Part shown: positions 1 to 11,300 of the stretch, piece by piece
Position numbering within the stretch: position 1 is the stretch's first letter
Layout: each line of letters starts with the position of its first letter
NCBI GenBank assembly: GCA_918807975.1
Contig: OU964932.1
Span: 16,709,501-16,773,500, forward strand
Source of the DNA: Aplidium turbinatum
Lineage: Eukaryota; Chordata; Ascidiacea; Aplousobranchia; Polyclinidae
Length of the DNA stretch: 64,000 nucleotides
Direction of reading: 5' to 3'
Position numbers and translations under genes: made by a program
The notes under the pieces: generated by a model
The model's database searches: none
Seen by the model: only the letters and a program-made list of their open reading frames with translations
Told to the model about the DNA's origin: nothing

Positions 1-89
1 CATATATAGTCAATTGACTAAAACAATGAAAACTATCAATACTACAAAAAAGTGCTCAATGCTAAGCATAAAAGCAAAGCAGAGCAAAT

Positions 90-256
90 TAAATCAAATA
101 TAGTTATTACTATCTGAAGCCTTTACAAATTGTTTCACCTAACGGATCATCAGAAGGTCTTATTCAAATAGATTCTATTTGAATAAGACCTTCTGATGAT
201 CCGTTAGGTGAAACAATTTGTAAAGGCTTCAGATAGTAATAACTATATTTGATTTA
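90..256. repeat. Near-perfect 167-bp palindrome
   Basis: The two halves are reverse complements over 83 bases each, around a single central base near position 173. The 14-bp word TAGTCAATTGACTA, itself a palindrome, occurs at 7-20 and again at 255-268, overlapping the right end. No coding potential is seen. It could be a foldback-type element or a recent inverted duplication; an assembly fold-back artefact is also possible because the loop is only one base. Confidence 0.9.
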
Positions 257-268
257 GTCAATTGACTA

Positions 269-960
269 CATATTTTTTCGGACATTTTGACCGAATTGAC
301 TATATTTTTTTCGGACAGTTTGCTAAAAAATCGGTCAATGACCGAAAAATGACCCAAAAAAAAAACCCAGTATGGGACTCACCTTTTTTTAATTACCAAA
401 GCAAAATTTTGAAATAGGTTGTGTCTTGTTTGAAACCCCTGAGTAAAACTATGAAAGCAGTCAGTTTATCTTGAAGTTTACACTTTTTACGCTATCCCAC
501 ACATGTTTGTCTGGACGCTTTCTACCTTGTAGCCTACAATTTTCATGCAGTGGCATTTCGTAATTCTTTTCAACATATAATGAAACCAAATTGCTGAGAT
601 CTCAAAATCAAAGATGATAAAAGAATTTTCCGTCAAAATGAAACAAAACATTGTTTTAAAAACGTTTCAACGTAACATTAAAGTTGCTCATGCTTGGACC
701 TCTGAGGAAATGTCCAATCAAACGATGGAATCTGTCGCCTACGAAAACATAGGCTAGCTATCAGCAAAGAACAGGCCAGTTATTCAAACTGGCGGTTAGC
801 CCGGGTCCACAATAGCCTACAGTTTTGCTTGCAGCAAACAATAACTGTCAAATTCATTGCCATCAGCTTTATAGTGAATAAACAAATGTTGTGCACAATT
901 AATTTTTTTAGTTTCGTTTGAGCAGAGATTAGGTTTGAGAATAAAAGAAAACAGATCGCA
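269..960. other. AT-rich stretch without recognised genes
   Basis: No credible exon is visible on either strand. A short diverged repeat with CGGACA and GACCGAATTGACTA words occupies about 270-345, and the word GTATGGGACTCAC near 370 also occurs at the 3' end of the SINE near 42.07 kb. The minus-strand frame at 780-992 looks like chance. Confidence 0.5.
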
Positions 961-2465
961 CTGCAAGACAAGACAAGACTAATTGAACTCAAAGAAAAAA
1001 ATCATTACGTTTACCTGTTATTTCTTGATTTAGCAAAAGCGTTTGACACCGTTAACCACCAAATACTTCTAAAAAAGCTGGAGTGTTATGGCTTGAGAGG
1101 CTTGATGGGAGGCCTTATAAAATCTTACTTACATAACCGTAAACAATATGTTTCTGCTGATGGCTTCAAATCGAAGCATGAAAATATCACATGTGGTGTT
1201 CCTCAAGGATCTGTACTTGGACCATTGTTTTTTCTGCTTTACATAAATGATTTGCCTCTTATAACAACTTTCGATTCTCAGCTATTTGCTGATGACATTG
1301 TTTTATTTACTTCAGCAACATCTATTTTGCAATTGCAACAAAACACTGAAATTGAGATGCAGCGTATCTCTGATTGGTTCAATGCAAACAAATTATGCAT
1401 CAACTACTCCAAGACGTTTTACATGCTACTTGAACGAAAAGGGGGATCAACTTCAAAACTAAATGTAGTCTTAAACGACACAAAAATTCAAAAAACAAAC
1501 AACATCAAATATCTTGGCATATTTCTTGATGACAAACTAAGTTGGAATTATCACATTGAAGATCTATCTGGGAGATTGGCGAAAATATCTGGAATATTTT
1601 ACAAAATTAGAAACTACACAAACAAACACAGCATGTTAACACTGTACTATGCTCTTGCACGCTCAATAATACAATATGGCATTTTATGTTGGGGTTCAAG
1701 CACACAAAAACTGTTCAAGAAAATTTCAACAATGCAAAATCGAATCATTTGTACAATAACCTTTAGCAACAGAAGAGCAAAACTTTCACTACTGTACCAA
1801 GATCTCGACATACTTCCTATCAGTAATTTGCATAAATTAGAAATTTCTAAATTTGTTTTTAAATTTAAAAATATGCTATTACCTGGCTACTTTGAACCTT
1901 ACTTTCAGGAAATTACTAAAGTGCATTGCCATGGCACGAGAGCTTCTCAAAAAAATAACTTTCATTTACGTAGTGTCAGCTCAAGAAAAGGTCAAGGCAG
2001 TTTGAAGTTCTTAGGCCCAAAAATATGGAATGATTTACCTTCAGAAATAGTCGGGGCTACGAGTATTAAAACTTTCACGAAAAAACTTAAAATTCATTAT
2101 ATGAATAAACTTGATCTGTGACTGTTTTTATTGTCACAACATTGACGACTGTTTCGCAAATTGTTCTGGTTTGAACATTGTTGGTAACCTACTACGTAGG
2201 CCTACTACTCACGAACTGGTGCTACGTAGGCCTACTGCTTATCAACGGCTGTCATCTTATTAACTGTACTCAAGTCGGCTTATGAAATGACTGATTTTAT
2301 TAAAGTATTAAGATGTAAACTATGATTAGGCCTACTTTTAGTGTTTTTGCTTTGTCCTTTATGCTAGCAGTTAACAGTTGTTGTTTTTGCATAGGTGTTT
2401 TTTTTTCCTCATACTACTTTTGTAGGGCATGATATTTTTGATGTTTGAATAAAACCACAGGAATT
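961..2465 (+). mobile_element. 5'-truncated LINE (CR1/L2/Jockey-like), reverse transcriptase C-terminal part
   Basis: A frame open from at least 961 to the stop at 2121 encodes the second half of a non-LTR reverse transcriptase. It contains DLAKAFDTVNH (motif A), CGVPQGSVLGPLFFLLYIND, the catalytic FADD box (LFADDIVLF), the thumb region, and a C-terminal tail ending in a WNDLP motif typical of CR1/L2/Jockey-type LINEs. The endonuclease and the start of the reverse transcriptase are missing, as expected of 5' truncation during target-primed reverse transcription. About 340 bp of probable 3' UTR follow, ending near an AATAAA at about 2448. The remaining frame has no internal stop, which suggests a fairly young copy. 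Exact clade and target duplication were not resolved. Confidence 0.85.
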
Positions 2466-3002
2466 CACCTTTTTGTTTTCATTTTCACGGAACTAAAGCT
2501 TATCTTGTTTTCAACGTAATGCCGATGCTTTACATTTGTCACATTAAAAACACGGGAAGCAGCTGACTCGATGACTAATATAGTCTTTCGCTGCTTCCTG
2601 TCTGTTGTTGAATATATATATATATGTTTGTACCGTATACTATTTTTCGCAACAGACAAAATAAAAGGTTTCTCTCTCTCTCTCTGCGTTGCTGACTTTC
2701 GCTAAATAAAATGGCAATCTTCAAGTTTTCATCTGTGTTTCCAAACAAGTATTTTTTTAAAATTTTCTACAGAACATTTGCTAACTGTCTTTTGTAGCTG
2801 ACTGTACCAGCAGGGCAGCAGCACTACAAAACTTTCAGCAATTTTTAAAACAGCCGCAACGCGGTACCAACTACCGCCCTTCTAGTGTTGGGAGAATAAG
2901 GCAATCGCTGCAAGCCTTCGTATTCCCCTCGTTTAATATCCCTGGGTCAATCTTGATGATTGAGCTTATGTGAGTGGTTCGAAGTCTCTACAAACGGGTT
3001 AA
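2466..3002. other. Non-coding stretch with a CT microsatellite and a SINE-like remnant
   Basis: A short (TC)n tract lies at about 2670-2685. The last 70 bases before the Gypsy element resemble the body of the tRNA-derived SINE family seen at 22.8 kb, and they resume at 7927 on the far side of that element. No exon is recognised. Confidence 0.4.
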
Positions 3003-3007
3003 GGTGT

Positions 3008-3314
3008 TGTTGTATTTCCAGACGTTTAATATAAAATAAACAATAATAATTGTAGCGATAGCCAACCAAGTGAGAAAACCATTTACCTCTTGTTACTTAC
3101 TGATTCAGTGTATAAAATCAACGCAATATATAGTAAGAAAGAAACGCAAAACAATCAACTGAGGAACGTGGTACAGAACGCTCAATTGATTACACGCGCA
3201 GTGCGGTGGTAATCAATTCCAACGTCTGTACCAGAAAACGCTGAACGGTGATTATGTAGTGACGCTGGTCACGAGTTACATATATTCAACGTAAATAAAA
3301 TGACGACTATAACA
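3008..3314 (-). repeat. Left (3') LTR of the Gypsy element
   Basis: This is a 307-bp direct repeat of 7615-7921 with TG...CA ends. Preceded by target duplication GGTGT. No difference from the other LTR was seen in a base-by-base reading. Confidence 0.95.
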
Positions 3315-3374
3315 CCTCCCCGATAATTTTTATACACAAAGAAAAATATGAACAATTGACACCGAATTAAACAA

Positions 3375-6300
3375 TAAAACTCAAAGTCCGAAACGGGCCG
3401 GAGGTCTGCGGCGACGGCTCGACCTTCGTGGGTTGTGTGGCCCGAATTCCGGTACAGTCGGTGTGTCGTCCGAATCCGTTCGAGCTGAGGTGGAGACAGG
3501 GGAGGAGTCGACTGTTGGTGCAGGAGTTTCTCCCGGCTCCTGGTCCTCCGATGATGCATAGCGAGGTTGCAGTTGGTCCATATGGCGCCTCCACGTCGGA
3601 CCATGTGGCAGCAGACGTACCAGGAAGATTCGGCTACCCTGTCGCTTAATCACCTCGGCTGGAACCCAACGAGGATCCTGGCTCCGTCGTGGTGTGAATG
3701 ATAGCGCGTAACAGGGATCTCCCGGTTTGAAATGCCGTTTTGTACCTTCGGAGGCGTCCGTGTTGTGAGGTTTTTGTCGGGGTACCACTTGAGACGATGT
3801 GGGGAGAAGCGTGTCGATCTTGGTTCGAATCTGACGATTGTTGAGTAATTGGCTTGGAGAGTAGCCACTCGGAGTTGGCGTGCGTCGATATTGCTGTAGG
3901 AATTCCAAGACTGCTTGTTTCGGGGGCAGGGAAGATTTGCGAAGTGCTTGCTTGAACGTACGTACGAGGCGCTCCGCCGCTCCGCCGCTCCATTGGTTTC
4001 TGGATGGTAAGGGGCACCCGTGATGTGTACCATACCCCTCTCCTTACAGAAAGTTTGGAATTCTGTGGATTTAAAAGTAGTAGCATTATCGGTAACTACA
4101 GTATGGGGATAGCCGAAATGAGCAAAATCTTCTTCTAGCAGGTTGATAGTAGCTGTTGAAGATAAGGAAGTAGTAGCATGAATACAAGGGTATTTAGAAA
4201 AAGCATCAATGCTGAGTAACCAATGGTAACCCATGAATTCTACCGCATGATCTATGTGTAAGCGACTCCACGGTGCTTCTGGAACCGTCCATGATTGGAC
4301 CTGGGTTTTAGATTGCGGTTGATATTCGCCACAGGTACTGCACTTGTGACAAAGTTCCGCGATGTCTCGATCGATGTTTGGCCAGTAGACGGACGTTCTT
4401 GCCAACTGCTTCATTCTCTCAATGCCGAAATGTCCTTCATGAAGCAATTGAAGGACGGAAGGACGAAGTTTGGACGGGATGACCACTCTGGAACCGTAAA
4501 GTAGACATCCGTAACAAGTAGAAAGAGAGTCTGCGTACTTACGAAACGGTTCGACCGGGTCTTGTGGAGAAGACTTGGCCGGCCATCCTTCATGAATGAA
4601 ACGCATTACCGTGGAAATGATAGGATCTTTAGAAGATTCTTTACGCAGTGAGGCGGCATTTGGGGTCTGGACCTGCAAATCCAAAGCATCGATAGCACAG
4701 ACGATATCAATGTCATCCGCACTTTCCTCTTCATCGAAGACTTTATCCCCTCCTGCTGGTAAGCGACTCAAAGCATCAGCGTTTTGATGATCCTTTGTCT
4801 TCCTGTACTCAATAGTGTATGTAAATTGCGACAAAAAGAGTGCCCAACGAGCCAAACGATTTGCTGCCAAAGAAGGTGTCGATTTGGTCGGGCCAAAAAG
4901 ACTAAGCAATGGTTTATGATCTGTGACCAAAATGAATGATCTACCAAAAAGATATTGATAGAATTTCTTTAGCGCAAAAATTATCGACAAAGCCTCTTTC
5001 TGAATTTGACTATAGTTTCTCTGAGAGGCTGTTAATACTTTTGAAACGTTTGCTATAGGCCGTTCTGTGCCATCTGGGTAACGGTGAAACAAAGTAGCAC
5101 CAATGCCCACACTAGAAGCATCACATGCGATACCTACCGGAAGTGACGCATTGAAATGTGTAAGAACCTCATCAGTAGATAGATGATGCTTCAGCTGAGC
5201 AAAAGAGTTTTCCTCTTGTTTTCCCCATCTCCAAGGAATGTCCTTTTTCGTGAGATGGTATAGTGGTTCTGCTACAGTAGAAGCGTTCAACGGTAGAAAC
5301 TTCGAGTAAAATTGTAAGGAACCTAAAAATGAACGAAGAGAAGATACGTCAGTGGGGGCAGACATCTCCAGTATGGCGTTTACCTTAGGACCTTTGGAGA
5401 TGCCCTGCCTGGACAAAATGTGTCCGAGATACTCTACCTGAGGTTGTGCAAACTTACACTTGTCTTTCCTACACCTCAGGCCTTTTGAGTGAAGTCGATC
5501 GAGGAGCCGTCTAAGATTCTGGAGATGCTCCTCAGCAGTAGTGCCACTGACTAGAATGTCGTCTAGGTAGACTGCAACCCCTGGAAGGTCGGCTGTAAGG
5601 TCGTCCATGATCTTCTGAAAATAACCTGGAGCAGAAGATATGCCAAAAGGTAAAACATTTTGTAAAAGTACGCCACGGTGAGTGCTTAATGCGAGTCGTT
5701 TTCGACTGTCAGGACCAAGTCGAATCTGATTGTAGGCATCAGCCAAGTCTATCTTGCTGAAACCGTACCCACCACCCAACTTTTGCATTAAGTCTTCTGG
5801 TAAGGGTAACGGGTAACGATGGGTCTTCAGGGAAGGGTTCACCGTGACTGAATAATCGCCACAAATGCGTAACTTGGCCTTCGCTCCTGAAGAGTTTGAA
5901 GGCTTACGGACTGGAACAACCGGTGTGCCCCAATCGCAAAACTGAACTGGTGTCCATACACCACGTGCAATGCCCGAATCATAGGCTTGTGCTAAGTCCT
6001 CCTTTAGCGCGAAAGGTACAGGCCTAGGTTTGAGAAAAACAGGTTTAGCATCAGATTTAAAATCTATGTCTAGTTCATAATCTCGTAAGCACCCGAGTTC
6101 AGGCTTAAAAACATCTTTGAACTCGTCACATAAGAGGGAGCATGCCTTCTCCAGACTCTTATCAGGCTTGTCGCATGACTGGATGCTCTGTAAAGTAGAA
6201 CAGTTAGACAGAAGGAATTTATCGATAGAAATTCCTAAAGACGAGATTGCATCACGACCTAGCAAGTTTAGTCCTTTGACTGTCGTGACTACAAAAGAAA

Positions 6301-7556
6301 TATTATCTGACCTTCCCGTGGAAGGACAAGTTACCTGGGCCGTGAAAGAACCCGTGATTGGTACTAGATGCTTGGTAGCAGATTGGAACTGCGACACTGG
6401 TGCTTGCAATTGAGGTGCGCCTACCCGAGTCCAGACGTCGCTGGAAAGGAAATTTCCATTTGTAGCAGTGTCCAGTTCTAAGTGTGTGGTTACCGAATTA
6501 ATGGAGATTGGTACTTCCAACTTTGAATTTCGAGGTTTTCTGCAAGAACTAGAAAGCATGTTAATTTCCTCGATACAATTTACCTTAGAAGGTTTGAACT
6601 GTCTAGCTTTCTTTCGACAAACACTCTGTAAGTGTCCCGTAATATTGCAGAAATGGCAAGTGGCTTTCTTAAACCTACAGTCATTGGCGTTGTGGTTGGA
6701 ATTACCACAGCGATAGCATTCTTTATTTTTAGAAGAAAAGAAAGTACCTGTAAGTTGCCTAGTTTTTGGAGGTTTGCTGATGGTCCTTACTTTCGCAACT
6801 GGTGCTAGTGGAGTGCCGTAAACAGTTTCTTTGGCCACCTTGGCTGCCTCTTCGGTTTCTGATGCAACCTCCACCGCACGTTTGAAAGTAAGTTCATCAG
6901 CTCTGATTTTGAATAACGCCTTAAGCACAGCCTCGTTACCTATTGAACAAATAAAACGAGTACGTAAAGCTTCGTCCAATGGATTTGAAATGGACGAGAA
7001 GTCACAGGTGGCAGCTGCCTGACGTATGCGGATGGCTAGTTCTTGAGCTGTTTCACCGGGCTTGCGCTTCATTTCGCTCCAGAAACGGAATCGCTCCCTC
7101 ACGATGAAGCGTTTTGGGTCGAATTGTTGAGCCATGTAATTTGTAATTTCCGTCATGGTGAGATCGTTGACTTCTTTTGGGTTTGTTTCCTGCGCAGCCA
7201 AATTTGTTAACATTTTGTAGATTGTAGGTGATTGATTGGTGAGAAAAACCTGGGGCATTTTGTCTTGTGCGACTGAATGTGCTGCTACAAAGGTGTTAAA
7301 CCTCTTCCAATAGTCTGCCCACAGTTCAGTGGTGGCATCGAACGCTACGAACTTAGGTAAAGATACCTGTTGTTGTATTGTTGTTGGCTGTGATCTCGCA
7401 GTTTGGGCTCGTATTTCTCGTAGTTGTTCTTGGTGGCGCCTTTCTTGTTCTTCTTGACGTTCCTGGTGACGTTCTTCTTGTCTGGCAATTTGTTCCTTCG
7501 TCTGGCGTTCTTGGTTGGCAATTTGTTGTTGCAGGACTTCGATCAGTTTTTCCATG
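3375..7556 (-). pseudogene. gag-pol region of the Gypsy element (fossil)
   Basis: The coding part runs leftward from a probable gag start near 7556 (MEKLIEVLQQ). Recognisable parts in order are a glutamine/arginine-rich coiled coil, a capsid-like segment, a CCHC zinc knuckle, an aspartic protease region, reverse transcriptase with the YLDD active-site box, RNase H, and integrase with a C-terminal tail. Apart from about one or two breaks it is open, in keeping with identical LTRs. It is a transposon gene and not a host gene. Confidence 0.85.
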
Positions 7557-7614
7557 TTTCTAAAATCCTGTAGAAATTCTGTAAAGATCCTGCCGGCGAC
7601 GCCAGTTAAATGTC

Positions 7615-7921
7615 TGTTGTATTTCCAGACGTTTAATATAAAATAAACAATAATAATTGTAGCGATAGCCAACCAAGTGAGAAAACCATTTACCTCTTGT
7701 TACTTACTGATTCAGTGTATAAAATCAACGCAATATATAGTAAGAAAGAAACGCAAAACAATCAACTGAGGAACGTGGTACAGAACGCTCAATTGATTAC
7801 ACGCGCAGTGCGGTGGTAATCAATTCCAACGTCTGTACCAGAAAACGCTGAACGGTGATTATGTAGTGACGCTGGTCACGAGTTACATATATTCAACGTA
7901 AATAAAATGACGACTATAACA
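7615..7921 (-). repeat. Right (5') LTR of the Gypsy element
   Basis: This 307-bp repeat matches 3008-3314. Because the element is read on the minus strand, it is the 5' LTR. It is followed by target duplication GGTGT. The probable primer-binding site lies just inside it, near 7595-7612. Confidence 0.95.
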
Positions 7922-7926
7922 GGTGT

Positions 7927-8015
7927 GCAAAACTTTCAAAAAGTTACGGTATGCGAAACTGCCAGAATTAAGGTTACGTTATGCGAAACTGCAGTCTGTA
8001 AAATTTCAACATATT
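7927..8015 (+). repeat. 3' part of a SINE fragment split by the Gypsy insertion
   Basis: The words TATGCGAAACTGCCAG and ATTAAG match the body of the tRNA-derived SINE at 22.83-23.54 kb. The other half lies before the Gypsy element, at about 2935-3007. The copy is diverged. Confidence 0.5.
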
Positions 8016-8383
8016 AATCACAGTTGGCTATGCAATAATATAAAGTCTTCAAAAAATCAGTGGTCATTCAAAGTTGGCATAGGCTGTAGCCTACAAAATT
8101 TGCGTCAAAACATGCATGCATAATTTATTGTCAGTGTGTTTCTCTGACTATTTTGTTAAGCACCACTGCACAGCATCCATTGTAGTCGCAGGAGTTTACT
8201 CGCTTATAAGGCTACGCTTCACCGCACAAAAGCGTGTAAATAAGAACTAGAGTTAATGATTTGCAATATCTTTGTGGTGTACTTCAATTTATTATTTAGC
8301 TTAGGCATTGGTTGCCAATACTTTGGTGTAATTCATCGCTTGAGCAGTGTTTTCAGTGAGAATAACTAAAAGTAGCTTTGAAG

Positions 8384-11300
8384 ATGAATCCGCGATTACA
8401 AGATGTTTTGACATGCCCCATATGCATTGATTTGCTGAGAAAACCGGTCTTAGCTCTTCCTTGTCAACACAATCTGTGCAAGTTGTGCGTTGAAGAACTA
8501 TGCAAAAAAGAATCACTGAAAAACAGGTCAGAAAAATGTAGGCTACTGTAGGCTAGTAAGCTTTGTGTAGCTCCAGTGGCTTTTTCTTTGCGGCGTTAGT
8601 CTATATGTGTCCCTTGTGTCTTATTAATGATGTCGTGAAAACCTGGAGGTCTTTTTACTCCCTGTAGTTTTGTTGGTTTATTTGTTTGTTTATCTTTATC
8701 TTGCATTTTGCGGGAAAGCGGACTTGAGCAGTATGCATCGGTGTGCGCCTTCCGACGTACACCTGACCCACGCTGCAGCCGACGGCAGTGGCGTAGCTGG
8801 GGGGGAGGGCGCGGACCGCCCCGGGCGGCACGTCTGGGGGCGGCACTTTCAGACTACGATTTTTGATTTTGATTATAATCTGATAAAAAAACGCATTTCA
8901 TTTTCACATGCTTTTTCTTGAAGGGGCGGCAAAATCTAAATCCGCCCCGGGCGGCACATTCCCTAGCATTTCCTAGCTACGCCACTGGCCGACGGCAATG
9001 TATGTTTCCGGTTTTCTACTCTACTTATGACTTAAATTTGGTACTACCCCTTACTCGAAATCGATCACTGGGTAGAGGCAATTATCGTAAAGTTTCTTGC
9101 CCAGAGAAACAACAGCAAGTGCGGGTGGCTGGAATCGAACATGCAGGCTCTCGACTGCGAGCCCAACGCGCTAACCACTCGGCCACTGCTGCCTGCCTGT
9201 TTCGCTTGGTACCTAATTCGTGTGTCATGATTAAGAATTTGCAAAACGCTAGCTAGTTATTTGTGTGCTTCCTACCAATTTGGAACGCTGACTAATAAAA
9301 TGAGCGCATTCTTGCAATCGGTAGTTTGATACTAGGCTATAGGTTACACGTAGTTTTAGCCTACCCTACGTCTTGTTAGCGTTGTGCATCTGCTGCATGC
9401 CACAGTGCGTTTGTGTGTGGCAATTATGTGCATCGCTTGGAACCTTCCAACCACATTGGTTTTTCTCTTAAACCAACGCGTCTAGCGTTGAATTTCATTA
9501 TTATGTTGTTGTTTTTCAGTCATTGATACGTGGCATCTTTCTATCAATTCACCACTCTTGTTTGCAATTATGGTAGGCCTACCAGTTCAGCTGTGGTGTT
9601 AGTTTAATTTACGTTACGAGTCATGATTTGATTCAATTCACCACGTTCTGCTAGTTAGGGATTATTTGGTTACAACCTTTTGAGTTATTGCGTCCTGATG
9701 GTTTGAAGATTTGTTTTCTGCAATAAAATCATTTATCATAGCCTATAGTCCTAATCATATAATTTATCATAAAATCGTAATTGGGCTGTATAGCCTATTA
9801 TAGTAGGCTATAGGCCAGGGCTACTCAACTGGCGGACCGCGATCCGAATCTGGACCTTCTGGGTATTGATGGTGGACCTTGAGTATTTGGAAGAATAACT
9901 TCATTACCACGTTTCATGGCTTCTTTAAACAAGTTTTTACGGGAGGAAGCAAGGAGATCGCTCCTTCTCAACAATGATTATCCTAGTTGCTGGGGGGGGG
10001 GGGGGGGGGCTTCGACTCCCCAACACTTTCTCAGAAATCCAATTCGAGTTATAGTTTACCTAAAAAAGTGGTTTGATAGATAATTTAACTTTCGTGGTTG
10101 CGTTTGAAATAACTTATTAACTGGACCGCTAAAAATATTCCACTTGAGAAACTGGACCTTTGTTAAGGTTAGTTGAGTAACCCTGCTATAGGCTATCGAC
10201 GTTACTGGGCTTTAAAAATGCCAGAAACTAGGACAAGAAATATTGTAAACTGCGGTAGGTTAACTAGCCTATAACATGAAATAGATAGCCTAACATTAAA
10301 AAAGTTATGTTATAAGATAGGCTACATGTGGACACACAAGACCACAAATCAATGATCTATATGTCAATTTAAAGTTTTTCTGTACGGTAACATTTATGAA
10401 GAATTAAAAAGTTCTTGCTACCTTTATAAATAATTTTCGTTCTATTTATTTGTAGGCTAATCAATATCTCGTTGCCATCACAGTCATGGCTAAACTGCTA
10501 ATGCTGTAGCCTAGGCCTATCAGACTGTTGACTAACATTTATATTTCAAAACAATCTTTTGCATTTAAAGAATGAAGTTAAACATAGCCTATCCTTAAAA
10601 AGAATCAGCTATTTTATGTACGGTAATGTTTTTTTTTTAGTTTGCCAACCGAGTCTTTGTGAGACGCCTTAGAAATTTTAAACAACCCACCATGGCGTCA
10701 CGACGTACAGTTAGTGAACTTTTGTTTTATGTAATTGCTCAGGTGTCCAACTTGCCGTCGGGAGTTTTCGTTAAGCTCAGGAGGAATAGGCAATCTCCCG
10801 CGAAATCGGTTAGTAGAAGAGATGATTGATGAGCTTTCAACGGAAGAAACAACTGCTTCCCACACCTCAGATGTGGTAACGTATTCAAAATCAACAACCC
10901 TTTCAGTGCCCAAGCCGGTAATTAAGAAAATGGACGTACCCAGGTTAAGAGGTAAGAAATTCTTCAGACATTTCTTGAAGGTAGCTTACTATGCGTGAGC
11001 TAATACGTTTATGGTGAATTGAGCAATTCTCATAATTACTTTAAACATTGGCGCTTCCTTATTTATGTAGCCTAATGACCTACTTCAAACACACCAGAGT
11101 CCTACGTCACGTGGAGAGTAGGCTATAGGCCAAGAAACCATTTGCTTAAGCAAAATCCGGATCACAAGTAAACAAGTCTTTGCTTGCTATTCTTCCTGGT
11201 CACAGCGGTAAACCATAATCTCTTCGTGGGAAAATTGTAACATAAGATTCTCGGATCCGTTCATCTGTATGTAATGACCGAAAAGAAACACTCTTCCGAA

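Larger units (their letters stand above)
3008..7921 (-). mobile_element. Ty3/Gypsy LTR retrotransposon, nearly whole copy
   Basis: Two 307-bp direct repeats (3008-3314 and 7615-7921) start TG, end CA, and are flanked by the same 5-bp target duplication GGTGT at 3003-3007 and 7922-7926. The LTRs look identical by eye, so the insertion is young. On the minus strand one long frame runs through gag (coiled-coil N-terminus and a CCHC knuckle, CYRCGNSNHNANDC), an aspartic protease region, reverse transcriptase (YLDDILVSG), RNase H and an integrase with an HHCC-like zinc region. A purine-rich tract beside the left LTR fits a polypurine tract. This order of domains is that of Ty3/Gypsy (Metaviridae). 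The copy looks structurally whole at both ends, with roughly one or two breaks in its coding part. It landed in an older SINE-like sequence. Confidence 0.95.
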
